NCBI GenBank assembly: GCA_009746045.1
Contig: RPFO01000154.1
Coordinates: forward strand, 2,103,501-2,167,500
Origin: Mesostigma viride
Lineage: Eukaryota > Streptophyta > Mesostigmatophyceae > Mesostigmatales > Mesostigmataceae
Reading direction: 5' to 3'
Length of the DNA stretch: 64,000 bases
Each line of letters opens with the position of its first letter. Positions within the stretch are counted from its first letter, which is position 1. Of this stretch, positions 47,551 to 57,819 are shown in pieces. The notes beneath the pieces were generated by a model. The model saw only the letters and a program-made list of their open reading frames with translations. It ran no database searches and was not told the origin of the DNA. The translations under genes were made by a program, and so were the position numbers.

Positions 47551-48147
47551 TTGCAAGGCTAAGCCTATGACCGCCACATCTGCTGCGATGGGGGCCACGT
47601 GCTGCTCGAGGGCCTCCTTGAGGAGTGAGCGGATGGAGGATTCGGTTAAGGTGGTGGTGAGGGGCTTTGGGGGCCAAAGCTCCTCGAGGGAGCGGCCGAG
47701 GAGGGAGAAAAGGACGCGAATCTGAAGGTGGGGGCGGCGGCATTTGAGGATGTGGTCGAAGTTGTACGTCGCTGGATGGGTGCGTCTCTGGAAAGCATCG
47801 GTGAGGCGGCCCTGATGGAAGAGTTGCTTGCACATCTCGAGAAGCGAGGCATACGATCCGAAAAACACGTAGCTCAGGATCTTGTCGGGGTTGAGCTTGT
47901 CAAAAAAGCCGGGCTGGCTGGCGTCAAAGTCGAACTCCTCCCAGGTCGGCTCGGCAGGGCGACTGCGCTTGGGTTCAGGCGACGCTGCTGGCGAGGCGGC
48001 CAGAGGGGGCTGGGCGACCACTAGAGCTTGGCTAGTGGCGCCGCTGCCTTCTGGACCGGTTGGCGAAGCTGCAGCCGGGGCTGCAGACGTATTTTCATTG
48101 CTAAGCGCAGCCGCCAGGCTGCGTTGCGTCGAGAGGCGTTTGCTCAT
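47551..48147 (-). pseudogene. ORF1-like protein, N-terminal half
   Basis: About 199 codons from ATG 48147 (MSKRLSTQRSLAAALSNENT), matching residues 1-195 of the intact copy, with the same PKRSRP patch and FGSYASLLEMCKQL helix. The frame runs into the nested insertion near 47550. Confidence 0.85.
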
Positions 48148-48334
48148 CGTATATTGCGTAATAGCGTCGGAAAATTATATCAGCATGTGCGTCATAAAAA
48201 GACGCGTCGATTGTGATATTCACGGCTAAATTCGGTGCTCAAACGTGAAAGTTATGAGCTCCGCCGTCAGCCATGGCTACCTCGTGGCTCGTGGCTCGTG
48301 GCTCGTGGCTCGTGGCTCGTGGCCCTACACGTAA

Positions 48335-48490
48335 GCCAGCCATAATTTCAATGCACAAGGCTACACATTTCCATCTCCATTCATATTCATCATCCTGAAC
48401 GACTCGAACACGCGGACAAGATAACGGCAGGCTCGAGCTACCATGGTCCGGATTCTCCCGATTTCTGGCCTGCGCTGGTTGTCTCCTTGA
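48335..48490 (+). repeat. Dispersed repeat R, copy 1 (3' part)
   Basis: From CAGCCATAATTTCAATGC to TGCGCTGGTTGTCTC. Its upstream part was displaced by the retroposon at 45836-48324. Other copies lie near 54.3, 55.1 and 60.3 kb. Confidence 0.85.
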
Positions 48491-48507
48491 TGCTGTGATT
48501 ATTAAGT

Positions 48508-49023
48508 ATGTACAATTTTCCTACTTGCCAAGAGATTCAAGGTCGATATAGGTTTGATCGGGAGTACCTGTCGGCCCCGGACACCCGGGCGGACGTCGAC
48601 GAGCTGGACAAGGGTGCCCGGCCCAACGCCGCCATTTTTGCGGGCTTTGCGGCCCGTGCCCCGTTGCTGGCGGCCCGGCACCTGCCGGTCATATGGCATG
48701 CGACCCCTGCGGCCCCAACTCGACTCCATGCAGAAGCCCCAGCTTCGGGGAATACAGCAGTAGTAGTGGAGAATAGATAGACCGTGGCCATGTACATGTA
48801 CCGTCGCCTCCTATAGGCTCTATACCAGCTGACTCACGAGTCTCATTTATAGCCATGTACATGTGTGCCTATGATGTGCCACACTCCAGATGATGCCTAC
48901 TAGCTAGCTTTATCTAGGTATGCTGTGCCCATGCAGAGAGTTGTTCTCTGCAGAGAGTTGTTCTCTAGCTCTTGTATAGCTATGCTGATCTTCCCCACCT
49001 ATGACGGGCTCCCCTTAGCTGGG
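48508..49023 (+). mobile_element. Retroposon 3' end, ORF1-only family relative
   Basis: A short frame (FDREYLSAPDTRADVDELDK ... NTAVVVENR) ends at 48780. It is followed by the family A type 3' UTR (GCCATGTACATG, CACACTCCAGATGATGCC, TAGCTCTTGTATAGC). It is cut at GCTGGGTG by the next retroposon's tail. Confidence 0.7.
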
Positions 49024-49695
49024 TGTTAATTAATTAATTAATTAAACTCGTGCTCCCGTTGGGGAGTCACGGAGCACCGAAGTGCTTTTAATCCCTGTGT
49101 GTGCACAACAGGAGAAAGGGCAGAGACCCCCAGTCTCCTTCATGCCTAAGGCATGCCACAGCTGCATTCGGGCGCGCTAGCTAAACGGACACGCTAACGA
49201 TCCGGCAGCCTGTGGGTGCAATAAGACCCATGTGAGCATATCATAACAAGGAGCGTGGGCAAGTAATCTGATCGAAGCCAGGACGTAGCATGGCTGTACA
49301 AGGACTAAGCTAAGGCTATGGCTGGTTGTGTACCGTGCGTTAGCTCGGTGCACGTGACTAGGTAAGGTGGCACAACTAGGCAAACATTCTAAGCATGGCT
49401 GCCATGGCGGCATGCAGTGACTACCATTGAAGTAAAGCTAGGGCTACAAGCTATTCTAGCCCGCTGGGGGCGTCCACATCTTGTGGTTGATCATCAGGTC
49501 CCCGCCCCTCCAGTACACCTTGGGCTTCTGGGAGTCCTGCTTGTGGCGGAGGTATTCAGGCCACAGGTCACGTCGCTGCTGCTGCTGAGCGGGGGTCAGG
49601 TCGTCGTCCAGCGTCCAGGTGAGGTCGTGCAACCGCTTGCGACGAGAGAGGAACCGCTGCTTGTCCTCACGGGAGGGGAAGGTGACACTATACTT
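49024..49695 (-). mobile_element. Retroposon family E, ORF1 C-terminus plus 3' UTR
   Basis: Minus-strand copy with (TTAA)n tail at 49024-49046, hairpin CTCCCGTTGGGGAG at about 49051, a roughly 400-bp 3' UTR that differs from family A, and about 80 codons of an ORF1 C-terminal domain (49456-49695). The UTR is also present at 59.3-59.6 kb. Confidence 0.8.
49456..49695 (-). pseudogene. ORF1-like C-terminal domain, family E
   Basis: Reads FLSRRKRLHDLTWTLDDDLT, then AQQQQRRDLWPEYLRHKQ and VYWRGGDLMI, before a stop at 49456-49458. It is clearly related to the family A protein but diverged, and its stop is likewise followed directly by 3' UTR. It is truncated at its N-terminal side. Confidence 0.8.
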
Positions 49696-49889
49696 TTCGT
49701 CCGAGGGTGGTAAAAAGCATCCGAGGAGTAAATTACGAGGTCTTATCTTACTACCTAGATCCGAGGCGTGAGATCCAACGCCGTAATCATTACTACGTAG
49801 GATGATAGGGTAGTAATTTTACTAGCCGTAAGTAAGAGTAACGTTACGACTGCACATCTTTGGTAGTACATTACCGACAGAGTAAATTT
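49696..49889. other. AT-rich sequence, short repeats
   Basis: Contains several GAGTAAATTAC/GTAGTAATTTTAC-like motifs and the target repeat of the next element. No gene is seen. Confidence 0.4.
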
Positions 49890-51222
49890 TCCAGGTAAAT
49901 AGGTGTACGTTTATTCCAAATATAGCCAGTAGTTAATCCCTGCTAAGCCTAGGGTATCAAGATGTCAGTGGCTAAAACGGAGCCTTACTAGACCACGGAA
50001 GCCACTGGACTTCTAAGGGGTTGTCATTGGGCATGTGGGTAAAGATCCTGTTTTTGCCCATGAGGTCATGAAAGATCTCAAGTGGGCTGGGCTTATCCTG
50101 GTCCGCGCCAGGGTCCCAGATTTTGTTTTGTTCATTTGCAACCATCCAGTAGCGTCGCATGCCGGAGTTCCATAGGTAAATGAAGCGTGAGAGAACCCCA
50201 GCTTTGTCGAAAACTGTGCGCCTATTGAACACCACATCGTTTCGCACCGTCCAGATTGTATATAACATGCATGTGCGGAGCCATATCCACGCTTGTTGTG
50301 AAACGGTGAGCTCAAGGCCAGGGCTGCCAGTGATGCCAAAGATAATTGAGCGGGTAGACACCGGTATGATAGGCTCAGATGTCCAGGCTGCCCATAAACC
50401 AATCAACCAGGTCCAAACTCCCTGGAGGTTACACCATAAAAATCGGTGTTCCACAGTTTCAGTGGGGTTGGTACATAAACAAGTAGCAGGGTGGTGAAAT
50501 CGCCGGTGAAGGATCTCCCCTACCCCGATGGACCGGTGCATCAAGAGGTGTTGTACGTCGGTCGCGCGGCGATCAATCAACGGGTGGTCAACGGCGAGGG
50601 TGATGTTGCGGACCCAGGTGTGGCCAGGCCACTCAGTAGCGCCCCAGCGTGTCCGTCCGGGGTGGAATTGATGGTTTTTATGCCGGAGCATTGTGTAGCC
50701 CCACTCTGCCGTGTACTCGTAAAGGCCCTTTACAATTCTGCTGTCACCCTGATTTAGCACCCAGCCAAATTCCACTGGATCCAATGACAACATGTCCAGG
50801 CGAGTTGATCCCACATGTAGCCAAATAATAGCAGCGTCTGGAAGGTTGGGGTTGGGTTGGTATACACATGATTGTTCAAGGGACCAAGGTACAACCCGAA
50901 TCCGGTGGCATAGCTGGGTGGGGAGGAACACCACTGCAGTTGTAAGTTGAGCCAAACAGCCATTGTGGCCGCTCAGCGGCGCCAGTAGTTGAACGTGCAG
51001 GGTTCCAAGGGGGAGTTCTGCGATCACCTTCCCCGAGCATGTTGCGGTCGTGCTGTATGGACAAAAGCAGCACCATTCACCAGCTTTATAGGGGGCACGG
51101 GGAGAAGTCATGAGTGTGTGCCAGCGTGGGGGTATGGCTTGTACTAGCGCGGCCCAGGCAGCATAAGTAGGCATATTGGGGACCCAGGCAGCCAGTTCGT
51201 TATATGTTAAGAGGCGGTATCA
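49890..51222 (-). mobile_element. LINE family F, 5'-truncated
   Basis: Bounded by the direct repeat ACCGACAGAGTAAATT (about 49873-49888 and 51224-51239), taken as the target duplication. It contains the C-terminal part of an ORF2 and a short 3' UTR without an obvious simple-repeat tail. Confidence 0.65.
49972..51174 (-). CDS. C-terminal fragment of a LINE reverse transcriptase ORF2 (zf-RVT region)
   Basis: A 400-codon frame. The diagnostic part is a reverse-transcriptase-associated zinc-binding segment, CLCTNPTETVEHRFLWCNLQ, followed by WTWLIGLW and a Trp-rich helix (AWIWLRTCMLYTIWTVRND), as in the C-termini of plant-type LINE ORF2 proteins. The endonuclease and reverse transcriptase domains would lie upstream and are missing, consistent with 5' truncation. 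It is probably non-functional although the frame is open. No close paralogue occurs in this window. Confidence 0.7.
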   Translation of the reverse strand: MPTYAAWAALVQAIPPRWHTLMTSPRAPYKAGEWCCFCPYSTTATCSGKVIAELPLGTLHVQLLAPLSGHNGCLAQLTTAVVFLPTQLCHRIRVVPWSLEQSCVYQPNPNLPDAAIIWLHVGSTRLDMLSLDPVEFGWVLNQGDSRIVKGLYEYTAEWGYTMLRHKNHQFHPGRTRWGATEWPGHTWVRNITLAVDHPLIDRRATDVQHLLMHRSIGVGEILHRRFHHPATCLCTNPTETVEHRFLWCNLQGVWTWLIGLWAAWTSEPIIPVSTRSIIFGITGSPGLELTVSQQAWIWLRTCMLYTIWTVRNDVVFNRRTVFDKAGVLSRFIYLWNSGMRRYWMVANEQNKIWDPGADQDKPSPLEIFHDLMGKNRIFTHMPNDNPLEVQWLPWSSKAPF

Positions 51223-51239
51223 GTACCGACAGAGTAAAT

Positions 51240-51545
51240 TACCGCGACGGGTCTTGGTTGGTAATCTACCACCTGTAGATTAGGTGCCAGTGATCCGATG
51301 CTGTAAGATACGTTTCAGTAAGCTACTTCGGGGATCTTTGCCTGTACACGGCCAGATGGATAATTATATTGTAATGGAGAAGTGGGAGAACGTGCGTGTC
51401 TATTAGCAAATGCAGCGAAATATAAAAATGTAGTTATCAGCCTTTTTCGCCTATTCAGCAGTTGTCGTTGTCGGCCGTTGTCATTAAGCGGCTATAGATT
51501 ATGTGTGCTGGGGCCGGTGAAAAGACGCTAGCAAAGTTCGTCTGA
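51240..51545. other. No gene recognised
   Basis: AT-rich sequence that continues the style of 49696-49889. It may be the flanks of one older element interrupted by LINE F. Confidence 0.4.
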
Positions 51546-52664
51546 ATGGCGTCCAATAGAGGGGATTTTATTCTTAGTGGATTGTTGGACGAGGAGAAGG
51601 CGAGGTTGCTGGCGGAGAATGCGAAAGAGCAGAGGGAAGCAGCGGAAGCCGTGCGTGGAAGATGAGGTAACGGGATGGAGTGTGGGCCCTGGCTTCTGGT
51701 TATGAAATGATGGCCGTTGCAGGCCAGCCGTGCTCGCTGGTAATGGGTGCGTGGTGTTGAAATCCAAGTTCTGCGCGTATTCTGTTTTTTGGTCAATGAT
51801 TGAAGGGATGTCGCCTTGTTTTATTTTTGTGCATCTGCGTCCCGTCGTGACTGCCTCGTCATGGACGCCCAGGGGTAGAAGTTCGAACGAGGGAATGATT
51901 TTTCAAACGCCTGGATATGTTATGATAGTACGAATAAATGGTAATGGGTAGAGGCGGCCAAAATTTTGTTGGAAGTGTGCCAACGCCGCACATACGACTT
52001 GAACAACCCTAGGTATCTTAGGAAAAGGAAACACGGATACGTCGGAGTGGAGGAAGAGGAAGACGATGACGATGGTGAAGACGGAGAGGTTTACAATGGA
52101 GGCCTTGAGAATGGGGAGACATTGAATCAGGAGAGCAGGGTAGCGGTGAGTGGCCCGTCATGAATTACATTGTGGTTGCAGTTGTTAGCGAGGCGTGTTG
52201 ATTGCTTCTTGCCGCGGGTAATCGCTAGCGCGCATAACCTTCTTTTTTCAACAGGTGTTCTGGTGCATTGAGCCATTGACTGCCGCAAAGCAATTAATGG
52301 GACTGATTATGTGCCTATCATGCCGTTTGGGAATCATACATTGCCAACATTTCGTGTTTAGAAGGCGCGCCTTCAGAAGCATATTCAGCACCGCACGAGC
52401 CAGGTGCTGAAGGCGTGCTTGGAGAGGAAGGGGTATAAAGTGCGCATGACCGCATCGAAGAAGAAGAAGCAGCAGGAATCGGGCAAGACCATGATAACCG
52501 AGCCAGGGTTGGCTTTCGTGCATGCAGTACATGGTGCGGCGCAGGCAGTGAATGCTGCATCGATTGCAGCGGTGCAGCCTGTGGCCATGGCGGTGCAGGG
52601 CGCGGGTCCTGAAGTGTGGGCGTTGGCGAAGCAGATTCACGATGCTGTCATGGCCACGTTGTGA
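51546..52664 (+). CDS. Tentative spliced gene, unknown function
   Basis: Candidate exons: 51546-51663 (ATG start; FILSGLLDEEKARLLAENAK, donor GAGGTAACGG); about 51966-52145 (RRTYDLNNPRYLRKRKHGYV, acidic EEEEDDDDGEDGE, donor GTGAGT at 52146); an exon after the acceptor CAACAG at 52251-52256; and a terminal exon about 52380-52664 (VLKACLERKGYKVRMTASKK, then helical AHA-type sequence, stop at 52662-52664). No family is recognised. A charged, helical, probably nuclear protein is all that can be said, and the exon joins are guesses. Confidence 0.35.
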
Positions 52665-52743
52665 AGCCAAGGAATGGGTGTTGGTTCCAGTCAGGTGCCT
52701 CGCCCGGAGGAAGCTTTTCTGCTGTAAGCAGAGGTGCGGCATC

Positions 52744-52837
52744 AAGCATTTGCAATCGCCATGAGAGCAGTGGAGATGTCAGCGGCATGAAGCATTTGCA
52801 ATCGCCATGAGAGCAGTGGAGATGTCTGCGGCATTGG
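52744..52837. repeat. Tandem pair of about 47 bp
   Basis: AAGCATTTGCAATCGCCATG is followed by AGAGCAGTGGAGATGTC and GCGGCAT, twice in a row with one difference. Confidence 0.85.
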
Positions 52838-52904
52838 GAGATCTGCAGACAATTGCAGGAGGACATTGTGCGGTACGCTTCACTAGGAACTCGGCTTTGA
52901 GAAT

Positions 52905-53190
52905 GGGTGAGAAATGGTGAGAAAAAGGGTGAGAAAGGTGAGAAAAAGGGTGAGAAATGGGTGAGAATGGGTGAGAAAGGTGAGAAAAAAGGGTGAGAAT
53001 GGGGTGAGAATGGGTGAGAAAACACGTTTCTCACCCGGGTGAGATTGCCCCAAAAAGGTGAAAAAAGGGGAAAAACGTGAGAAAAATCTCAAAAAACAGG
53101 ACGTGAGATAAGTGAGAAAAACGGGAGGTGTGAAACGTGAGAAAAGTGAGAAAATCAGGACGTGAGATAAGTGAGAAAAGTGAGAAAACA
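52905..53190 (+). repeat. Left subterminal GTGAGAAA array
   Basis: More than fifteen GTGAGAAA or GTGAGAAT motifs with variable 2-10 bp spacers. ACAGGACGTGAGATAAGTGA occurs once, and a near-copy follows about 55 bp later. Confidence 0.85.
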
Positions 53191-53364
53191 CAGCGCTGAA
53201 AAACACACCCATAATGCAATATGCTGGCAGCAGACACATGCATGCAGTGCCAGTAACAACCGCTGTTCAAAACAGCACGAACAATAATGATTTTTTCATT
53301 AAATGTTTGAATAATTTTAATGTTTACAGCTGCAAGAACCCGTTGATTCAACTATTCAACACTG

Positions 53365-53510
53365 TTATGGCGTTATGTACATCTTCGGCATTCAAATATG
53401 CCTTTTCAACACAGTCTGTTATGGCGTTATGACATCTTCGGCATTCAATGCCTGTTCAACACAGTCTGTTATGGCGTTATGACATCTTTCGCATTCAATG
53501 CCTATCATCA
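53365..53510. repeat. Tandem repeat, three units of about 53 bp
   Basis: Each unit contains GTTATGGCGTTATG, ACATCTTCGGCATTC and CAACACAGTCT. It lies inside the CACTA-like element. Confidence 0.85.
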
Positions 53511-54285
53511 AATACTATATGGTAGCTAGCTAACAAAGCGGGCCGGTCGACAGGGCGTCACATGCTGACTTGAAAGTGGAACCGCTTGCATTTTACTCTC
53601 GTGGTCCCTGCAAGAAATAAAGCAAACCGACACAATATACGCAAGAGGAAAAGAAATCAGATCCTTGACATAGATGTAAGCGTTCTACAAGGATCTTGAG
53701 CTCAGCAAATGTGTATGGCAAATCATAATTCCATCAACATACAATTCTACACATCCATGCATGCAAGAGGCCGGGGGAAAAAAAACAGGCCCTTGCAGAT
53801 AAACATCTATACCTTCAAATGCCAAAATAATGACACCTATAATTCCCCCTAAAATGAAAGCAGTGCAAGAGACAAAAAAGACATCAGATCCTTGACATAG
53901 ACATCACCATTCTACAAGGAAGAGCTCACCAGCACCTAACGGTCCATGCAGCAAATGTGTAGAACCCAACACTCACTCTTATGGCAAAGCAGCCCCATGT
54001 GGCAAGGCAGCACCATACACATGAATCACACCATGCGCCAGATGTCACACGAGCAAGGCACAACGTTGTCGTCGGATCAGAAAGCAACAAACGTGAAAAC
54101 GCTAGCGGCCCAAATCTGAGATTCCGCGGAACACAGAAAATAAGAAAGCTCAGAAGCTACCAGCAAGGGATCGAACATATGACCTTTGGCATGATTTCGC
54201 GGCTGTGTGAGTCTCCTGATCCGAAGGCATCTCACTTAATTAACGTTTCGAAACAGCCAAACTGCGGAAAATCTCTTACCGGAGA
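53511..54285. other. Transposon interior, no gene recognised
   Basis: AT-rich sequence with a dispersed direct repeat (AGATCCTTGACATAGA near 53658 and 53886). A T-arm-like GGGATCGAACATATGACC at 54167-54184 reads as a weak minus-strand B box. Confidence 0.4.
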
Positions 54286-54289
54286 GAGT

Positions 54290-54500
54290 TGCCAATATCA
54301 AGGAGACAACCAGCGCAGGCCAGAAATCGGGAGAATCCGGACCATGGTAGCTCGAGCCTGCCGTTATCTTGTCCGCGTTTTCGAGTCGTGCAGGATTATG
54401 AATATGAATGGAGATGGAAATGTGTAGCCTTGTGCATTGAAATTACGGCTGGCTGACGTGAAGAGCGACTACATGACCTACACGGTGGGGCCGGAAACGG
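54290..54500 (-). repeat. Dispersed repeat R, copy 2
   Basis: Minus-strand copy from GGAGACAACCAGCGCAGGCC to CCGGAAACGGCTTGC. It shares about 150 bp with copies 1 and 4. Confidence 0.85.
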
Positions 54501-54879
54501 CTTGCTTGATTGTGTTTCATCGTGGGCAACGAGTCCAACAACTACTTTCTCTGGGCGGCAAACTGCGGCAAATTGAACGCAAACCTCATCATGAAATCTT
54601 GACCGTCGAAATCTAACAATCCGACGACTTATGCAGTATGCCGCGTAATTTTCTGTTGCGGGAGAGCCGTTGGGCCGGTTCCCGACGCGGGCGACCAGTG
54701 GTTTGCGTTAAGTTAACTTAGCTGAAGTTCCCCAAGCCGCATGATGGCTCTCATCGACGGCCTCAGTCTATTGACGCGTCGGCCCGATTTTGGCGGCACC
54801 CAATTTGACCCCAACGGCACCTACCGACAAAGGGCATACGTACGTTTCACGCGCACCACGACCTTCGAGCTCTGCTATG

Positions 54880-54985
54880 GCGGTGGTGCCGTGGGGCCCG
54901 CATCAGACTGCGGGCCCTTATCTGCTTTGGCGGTGCTGCCGTTGGGCCCGCATCAGAATTCAGGCCCTTTATGCATGCGGGCCAT
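54880..54985. repeat. Tandem pair of about 50 bp
   Basis: GGCGGTG-TGCCGT-GGGCCCGCATCAGA is repeated twice with small changes (GGGCCCGCATCAGA in both). An open frame at 54741-55034 spans it but has no recognised family. Confidence 0.75.
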
Positions 54986-55059
54986 TAATGCATGTTACTT
55001 TTTTAGTCTTCTGCATACAAATATGAAGCAATGAGGTCGTGTCCTCTGGATTTTTGCAC

Positions 55060-55365
55060 TGCAAATGGCATTTGCACCGTGTGCAGTTCCTGGACGTTTG
55101 GAAACATGCATGATGGCATGTGGCTAATGTAATGACTGACTAGCTAGACCGTTTCAGTGGTTTTTCATTTGCGGGTATTTCCTCGTAAATGGTGGGAAAG
55201 CGATCGCAGCAATGGTTCTCACCACTAGACACTCCCGGCCAGTGAAGCTCGAAAAACACGCCCTGATCAAGCAAGCTGTTTCCGGCCCCACTGTATAGGT
55301 CATCTTACAGTCGCTCTTTGCGTAAGCCAGCCATAATTTCAATGAACAAGGCTACACATTTGCAT
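55060..55365 (+). repeat. Dispersed repeat R, copy 3
   Basis: From TTTGCACCGTGTGCAGTTC to CAAGGCTACACATTTGCAT. It lacks the GGTTGTCTC end. Confidence 0.85.
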
Positions 55366-55368
55366 ACT

Positions 55369-55822
55369 CTTTGCTTGGTTATCGGTGTGCCTTTGTTTGG
55401 ATGCAGGGGGGATCGCTGTGCTGACACAACGCGGCAAGGGATTTGCTGGTAGAAGATGCCCTTCCCAAGGCTGATTACAGCGACCCTGCGAATGGCGACG
55501 AGGCCTACTGGTGAGCCTTGTTTTTTGCAAATGCTACTTACGCCGTCTGCTTTGGTTATTTTAATTCAGTCCTATTGAAAGGCGCCTTGGGATTAGCCAT
55601 GCAATCATGTTTTACTGTCACAAAGCCAGCCCTAGTAATTAATATCTAGTTTGTTTGGTTTTACCCATCCGGGTGCCATGATCTTGCCGCCAGTAAAAGC
55701 GTCCTGTGTTGTATCTGTTCTATTTTTTTTAATAACCAATACTTGCAATAATAATACTCTTTGCTGGGTTATCGGTGTGCGTTTGTTTGAATGCAGGCGA
55801 GATCGCTGTGCTGACACAACGT
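55369..55822 (+). repeat. Duplicated intron-exon boundary, about 390 bp apart
   Basis: ATCGGTGTGC-TTTGTTTG-ATGCAG-G-GATCGCTGTGCTGACACAACG occurs at 55378-55431 and 55770-55822, each looking like an acceptor followed by an exon start. The second leads into the long frame to 56739. Confidence 0.7.
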
Positions 55823-56739
55823 TCAACGTGCTTGCATGGGCATCATTAAACCTGACGCCGCTTGTGCCGCAAGGCATTGTAGCGGCGTGTGGGGGCGTGA
55901 AGCGCTACGCGGATTCTTTCCACAAAGTCAGGATACACAGGTTCAACTACCGCACGGAGGCTGCGGACCAATCCCAGGGAAAGCGGCACAAGAATGCGGG
56001 AGTTGCGGTGCATGGCCCGGGCGGTGTAGACTTTGGTTTCATTACACACATTCTGAAGGCCAGGTTAGAGTACCCACGAGGGGGCTGGGAATGGCAGCTG
56101 TTGTTGAAGGTGGAGCTTTTTGATCGCCTTCATGTCGCTCACCTGCCCCACGAGAGGTTGGTGGTCATCAGCAGCGCACAGGCCCCCAGGTCGTCGTGCC
56201 TTGTGTTGCCAGGTGCAGTGAGCTCAGTTGGGTATGTCGTCGATGAATGCTATGCTCCCGAAATGGTGGTAATCCCTGCCAAACTGCCATGGAGCATGGC
56301 ACATCAGGCGCAATCTGCCCTCAGTAACCATGTGTATCACAGCGTGGCAGCAGATTTCCCCACCATGCCGCAGTTTGAAGTGATTGAGGAGGGTGAGCCG
56401 ATGCCACCGCCACCGCCTAGTGGCAAGAAGAAAGGCAAGAAGAAGGGGTCCAAGAAGAAGAAGGTGGCAGCGGCAGACCTAGGTGATGGCGACGTGGTGC
56501 GCCGCGCTGGCAAGGCACCTGCTCGAGGGCGCAGCCGCAAGCGTGGTGCTCCCACAGATGCTGGACCTAGCCAGCCCACCGTTGTAATTGAGGAGGTCCC
56601 TATGGCAAAGAGGGCCAGTGGAAGGCAGCGTAAAGCTGTGAACTATTGCGACACTAGTGGGGATGACACTATGTCATCAGAAGATGATGTTGATGCAAGC
56701 AACCCCTCGGACAGCAGTTCTGAAGAAGATGACTATTGA
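55797..56739 (+). CDS. Transposon-encoded protein, CACTA accessory-like C-terminal exon
   Basis: Open frame of about 313 codons after a probable acceptor (ATGCAG ends at 55796); the frame itself is open back to 55651. It contains KRYADSFHKVRIHRFNYRTE and then VDFGFITHILKARLEY ... VELFDRL, a pattern resembling the region after the Tnp2 transposase in CACTA elements, where proteins carry a YGxxxxI and a WxV...WF block. The match is suggestive only. The C-terminal part has a lysine-rich nuclear-localisation-like run (GKKKGKKKGSKKKK) and an acidic Ser/Asp/Glu tail ending EEDDY. It sits inside the CACTA-like element and probably belongs to it. Alternatively it is a captured host exon. Confidence 0.45.
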
Positions 56740-56916
56740 TTTAATTTGGGCATGACAGCATTGTTTATGGAATGATGTGCTGTTTTATATTGTATGACAA
56801 CCCTATATTAATTGCACCTTTGTGCACCCTATAATGCATATCAAAGTGGTGTTGAGTTTTTTTTCACGTTAAGGACTTAATGAAATAAAGCTCATGATTT
56901 TTCTCGTGTTACAATC

Positions 56917-57225
56917 TTGGTGAGAAATTTCTCACCACGTTGACTTGTGATTTTTCTCGTGTTAGTGATTTTTCTCGTGTTGGTGAGAAACTTCTCAATT
57001 TTCTCAATTTTCTCAAATTTTCTCACTTTTTCTCACCCATTCTCACCTTTTTTCTCACTTTAGGGTTTTTTCTCACCCCAATCTCACCAAAACCCCCTTT
57101 TTCTCACCAAAATCTCACCCTGGTGAGATTTCTTGCCTAGCGTTTGCGGAAAAAAATTGAGATTTTTCTCAATTTTCTCAAAAAATTCTCACAAAAGGTG
57201 AGAAAATTGAGGGTTTTGAGAAAAT
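56917..57225 (-). repeat. Right subterminal TTTCTCAC array
   Basis: Inverse of the left array: repeated TTCTCAC and TTTCTCGTG motifs, including GTGATTTTTCTCGTGTT in tandem near 56946. Confidence 0.85.
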
Positions 57226-57248
57226 TCTCAGAATCTGAGTTCCTAGTG

Positions 57249-57819
57249 TTGTAGGGTGTATGCTGTGTTGTTCCGCTCGCTAATGGACATGTGCCCCTGT
57301 AACCTCTTCCAGGCTAGTATCTGCTATCCACCTCTTCAGGCTTGAAAAGTAAATTGCTGTACGGTTCACAATTGGCATGGCTTGACATGCACGCGTCCTT
57401 GACTGTGGTCTGCATGGGTTTGGGGTTTAGCGGTTTACATCAGACTCTGCTGTGTATCTGCTTAATCAGCCGACGTGTCACATGGGGACAGCAACGGCGC
57501 TGGGATGCAGCCCGGTGTGAATGCGAGTAAGGTACGCGCTGTCATGCATGGCGGATGGGGCGTGGAAGCCACGACCCACGTTTTTGTGTGTGCACGGGGG
57601 GCTAGGGGGCAAGTCGTTGTGTTGCTGCCATCCATATGGCCATGGATATGCGGGAAGCTTTCCCTGTACCCATACTTAATGATGCATGGACTGGTTGTGA
57701 CAGCCAAGGGTTTAGCTGTCGTGGGTTTGCTGAGTGATCATGGCAGTCTGCTAGGCTGGTGCTAGAACAGCCATAGCGCGGTTACTGCTATGTCTTGCCC
57801 GTGCTAACTGATGCTGCAG
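57249..57819. other. No clear gene; possible upstream exon
   Basis: Right of the CACTA-like element. A possible donor AAGGTACGCG lies near 57530, after a short open stretch (GDSNGAGMQPGVNASK). Confidence 0.3.

Larger units (their letters stand above)
45836..48324 (-). mobile_element. Second full-length ORF1-only retroposon, with nested insertion
   Basis: Flanked by the 10-bp duplication CTACACGTAA (45826-45835, 48325-48334). The site lies within a dispersed repeat whose intact form is at 60.5 kb. On the minus strand: 5' UTR with five GCTCGTG heptamers (48284-48322, plus-strand reading), ORF1 split in two by a nested retroposon, 3' UTR, hairpin and (TTAA)n tail at 45836-45855. Again there is no reverse transcriptase frame. 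Confidence 0.85.
52881..57248 (+). mobile_element. CACTA-like (EnSpm) DNA transposon
   Basis: The ends are CACTAGGAACTC and the inverse GAGTTCCTAGTG, giving 5'-CACTA...TAGTG-3' termini, flanked by TT on both sides. Both ends carry dense subterminal repeats in opposite orientation (GTGAGAAA at 52905-53190, TTTCTCAC at 56917-57225), as in CACTA elements. The interior contains an ORF at 55.8-56.7 kb, tandem repeats and copies of dispersed repeat R. No transposase catalytic core was identified, so this copy may be non-autonomous. Confidence 0.6.

Noticed and set aside
54160-54190. SINE head at GGGATCGAACATATGACC
   Set aside because: Only a weak B box on the minus strand; no convincing A box at the right distance.
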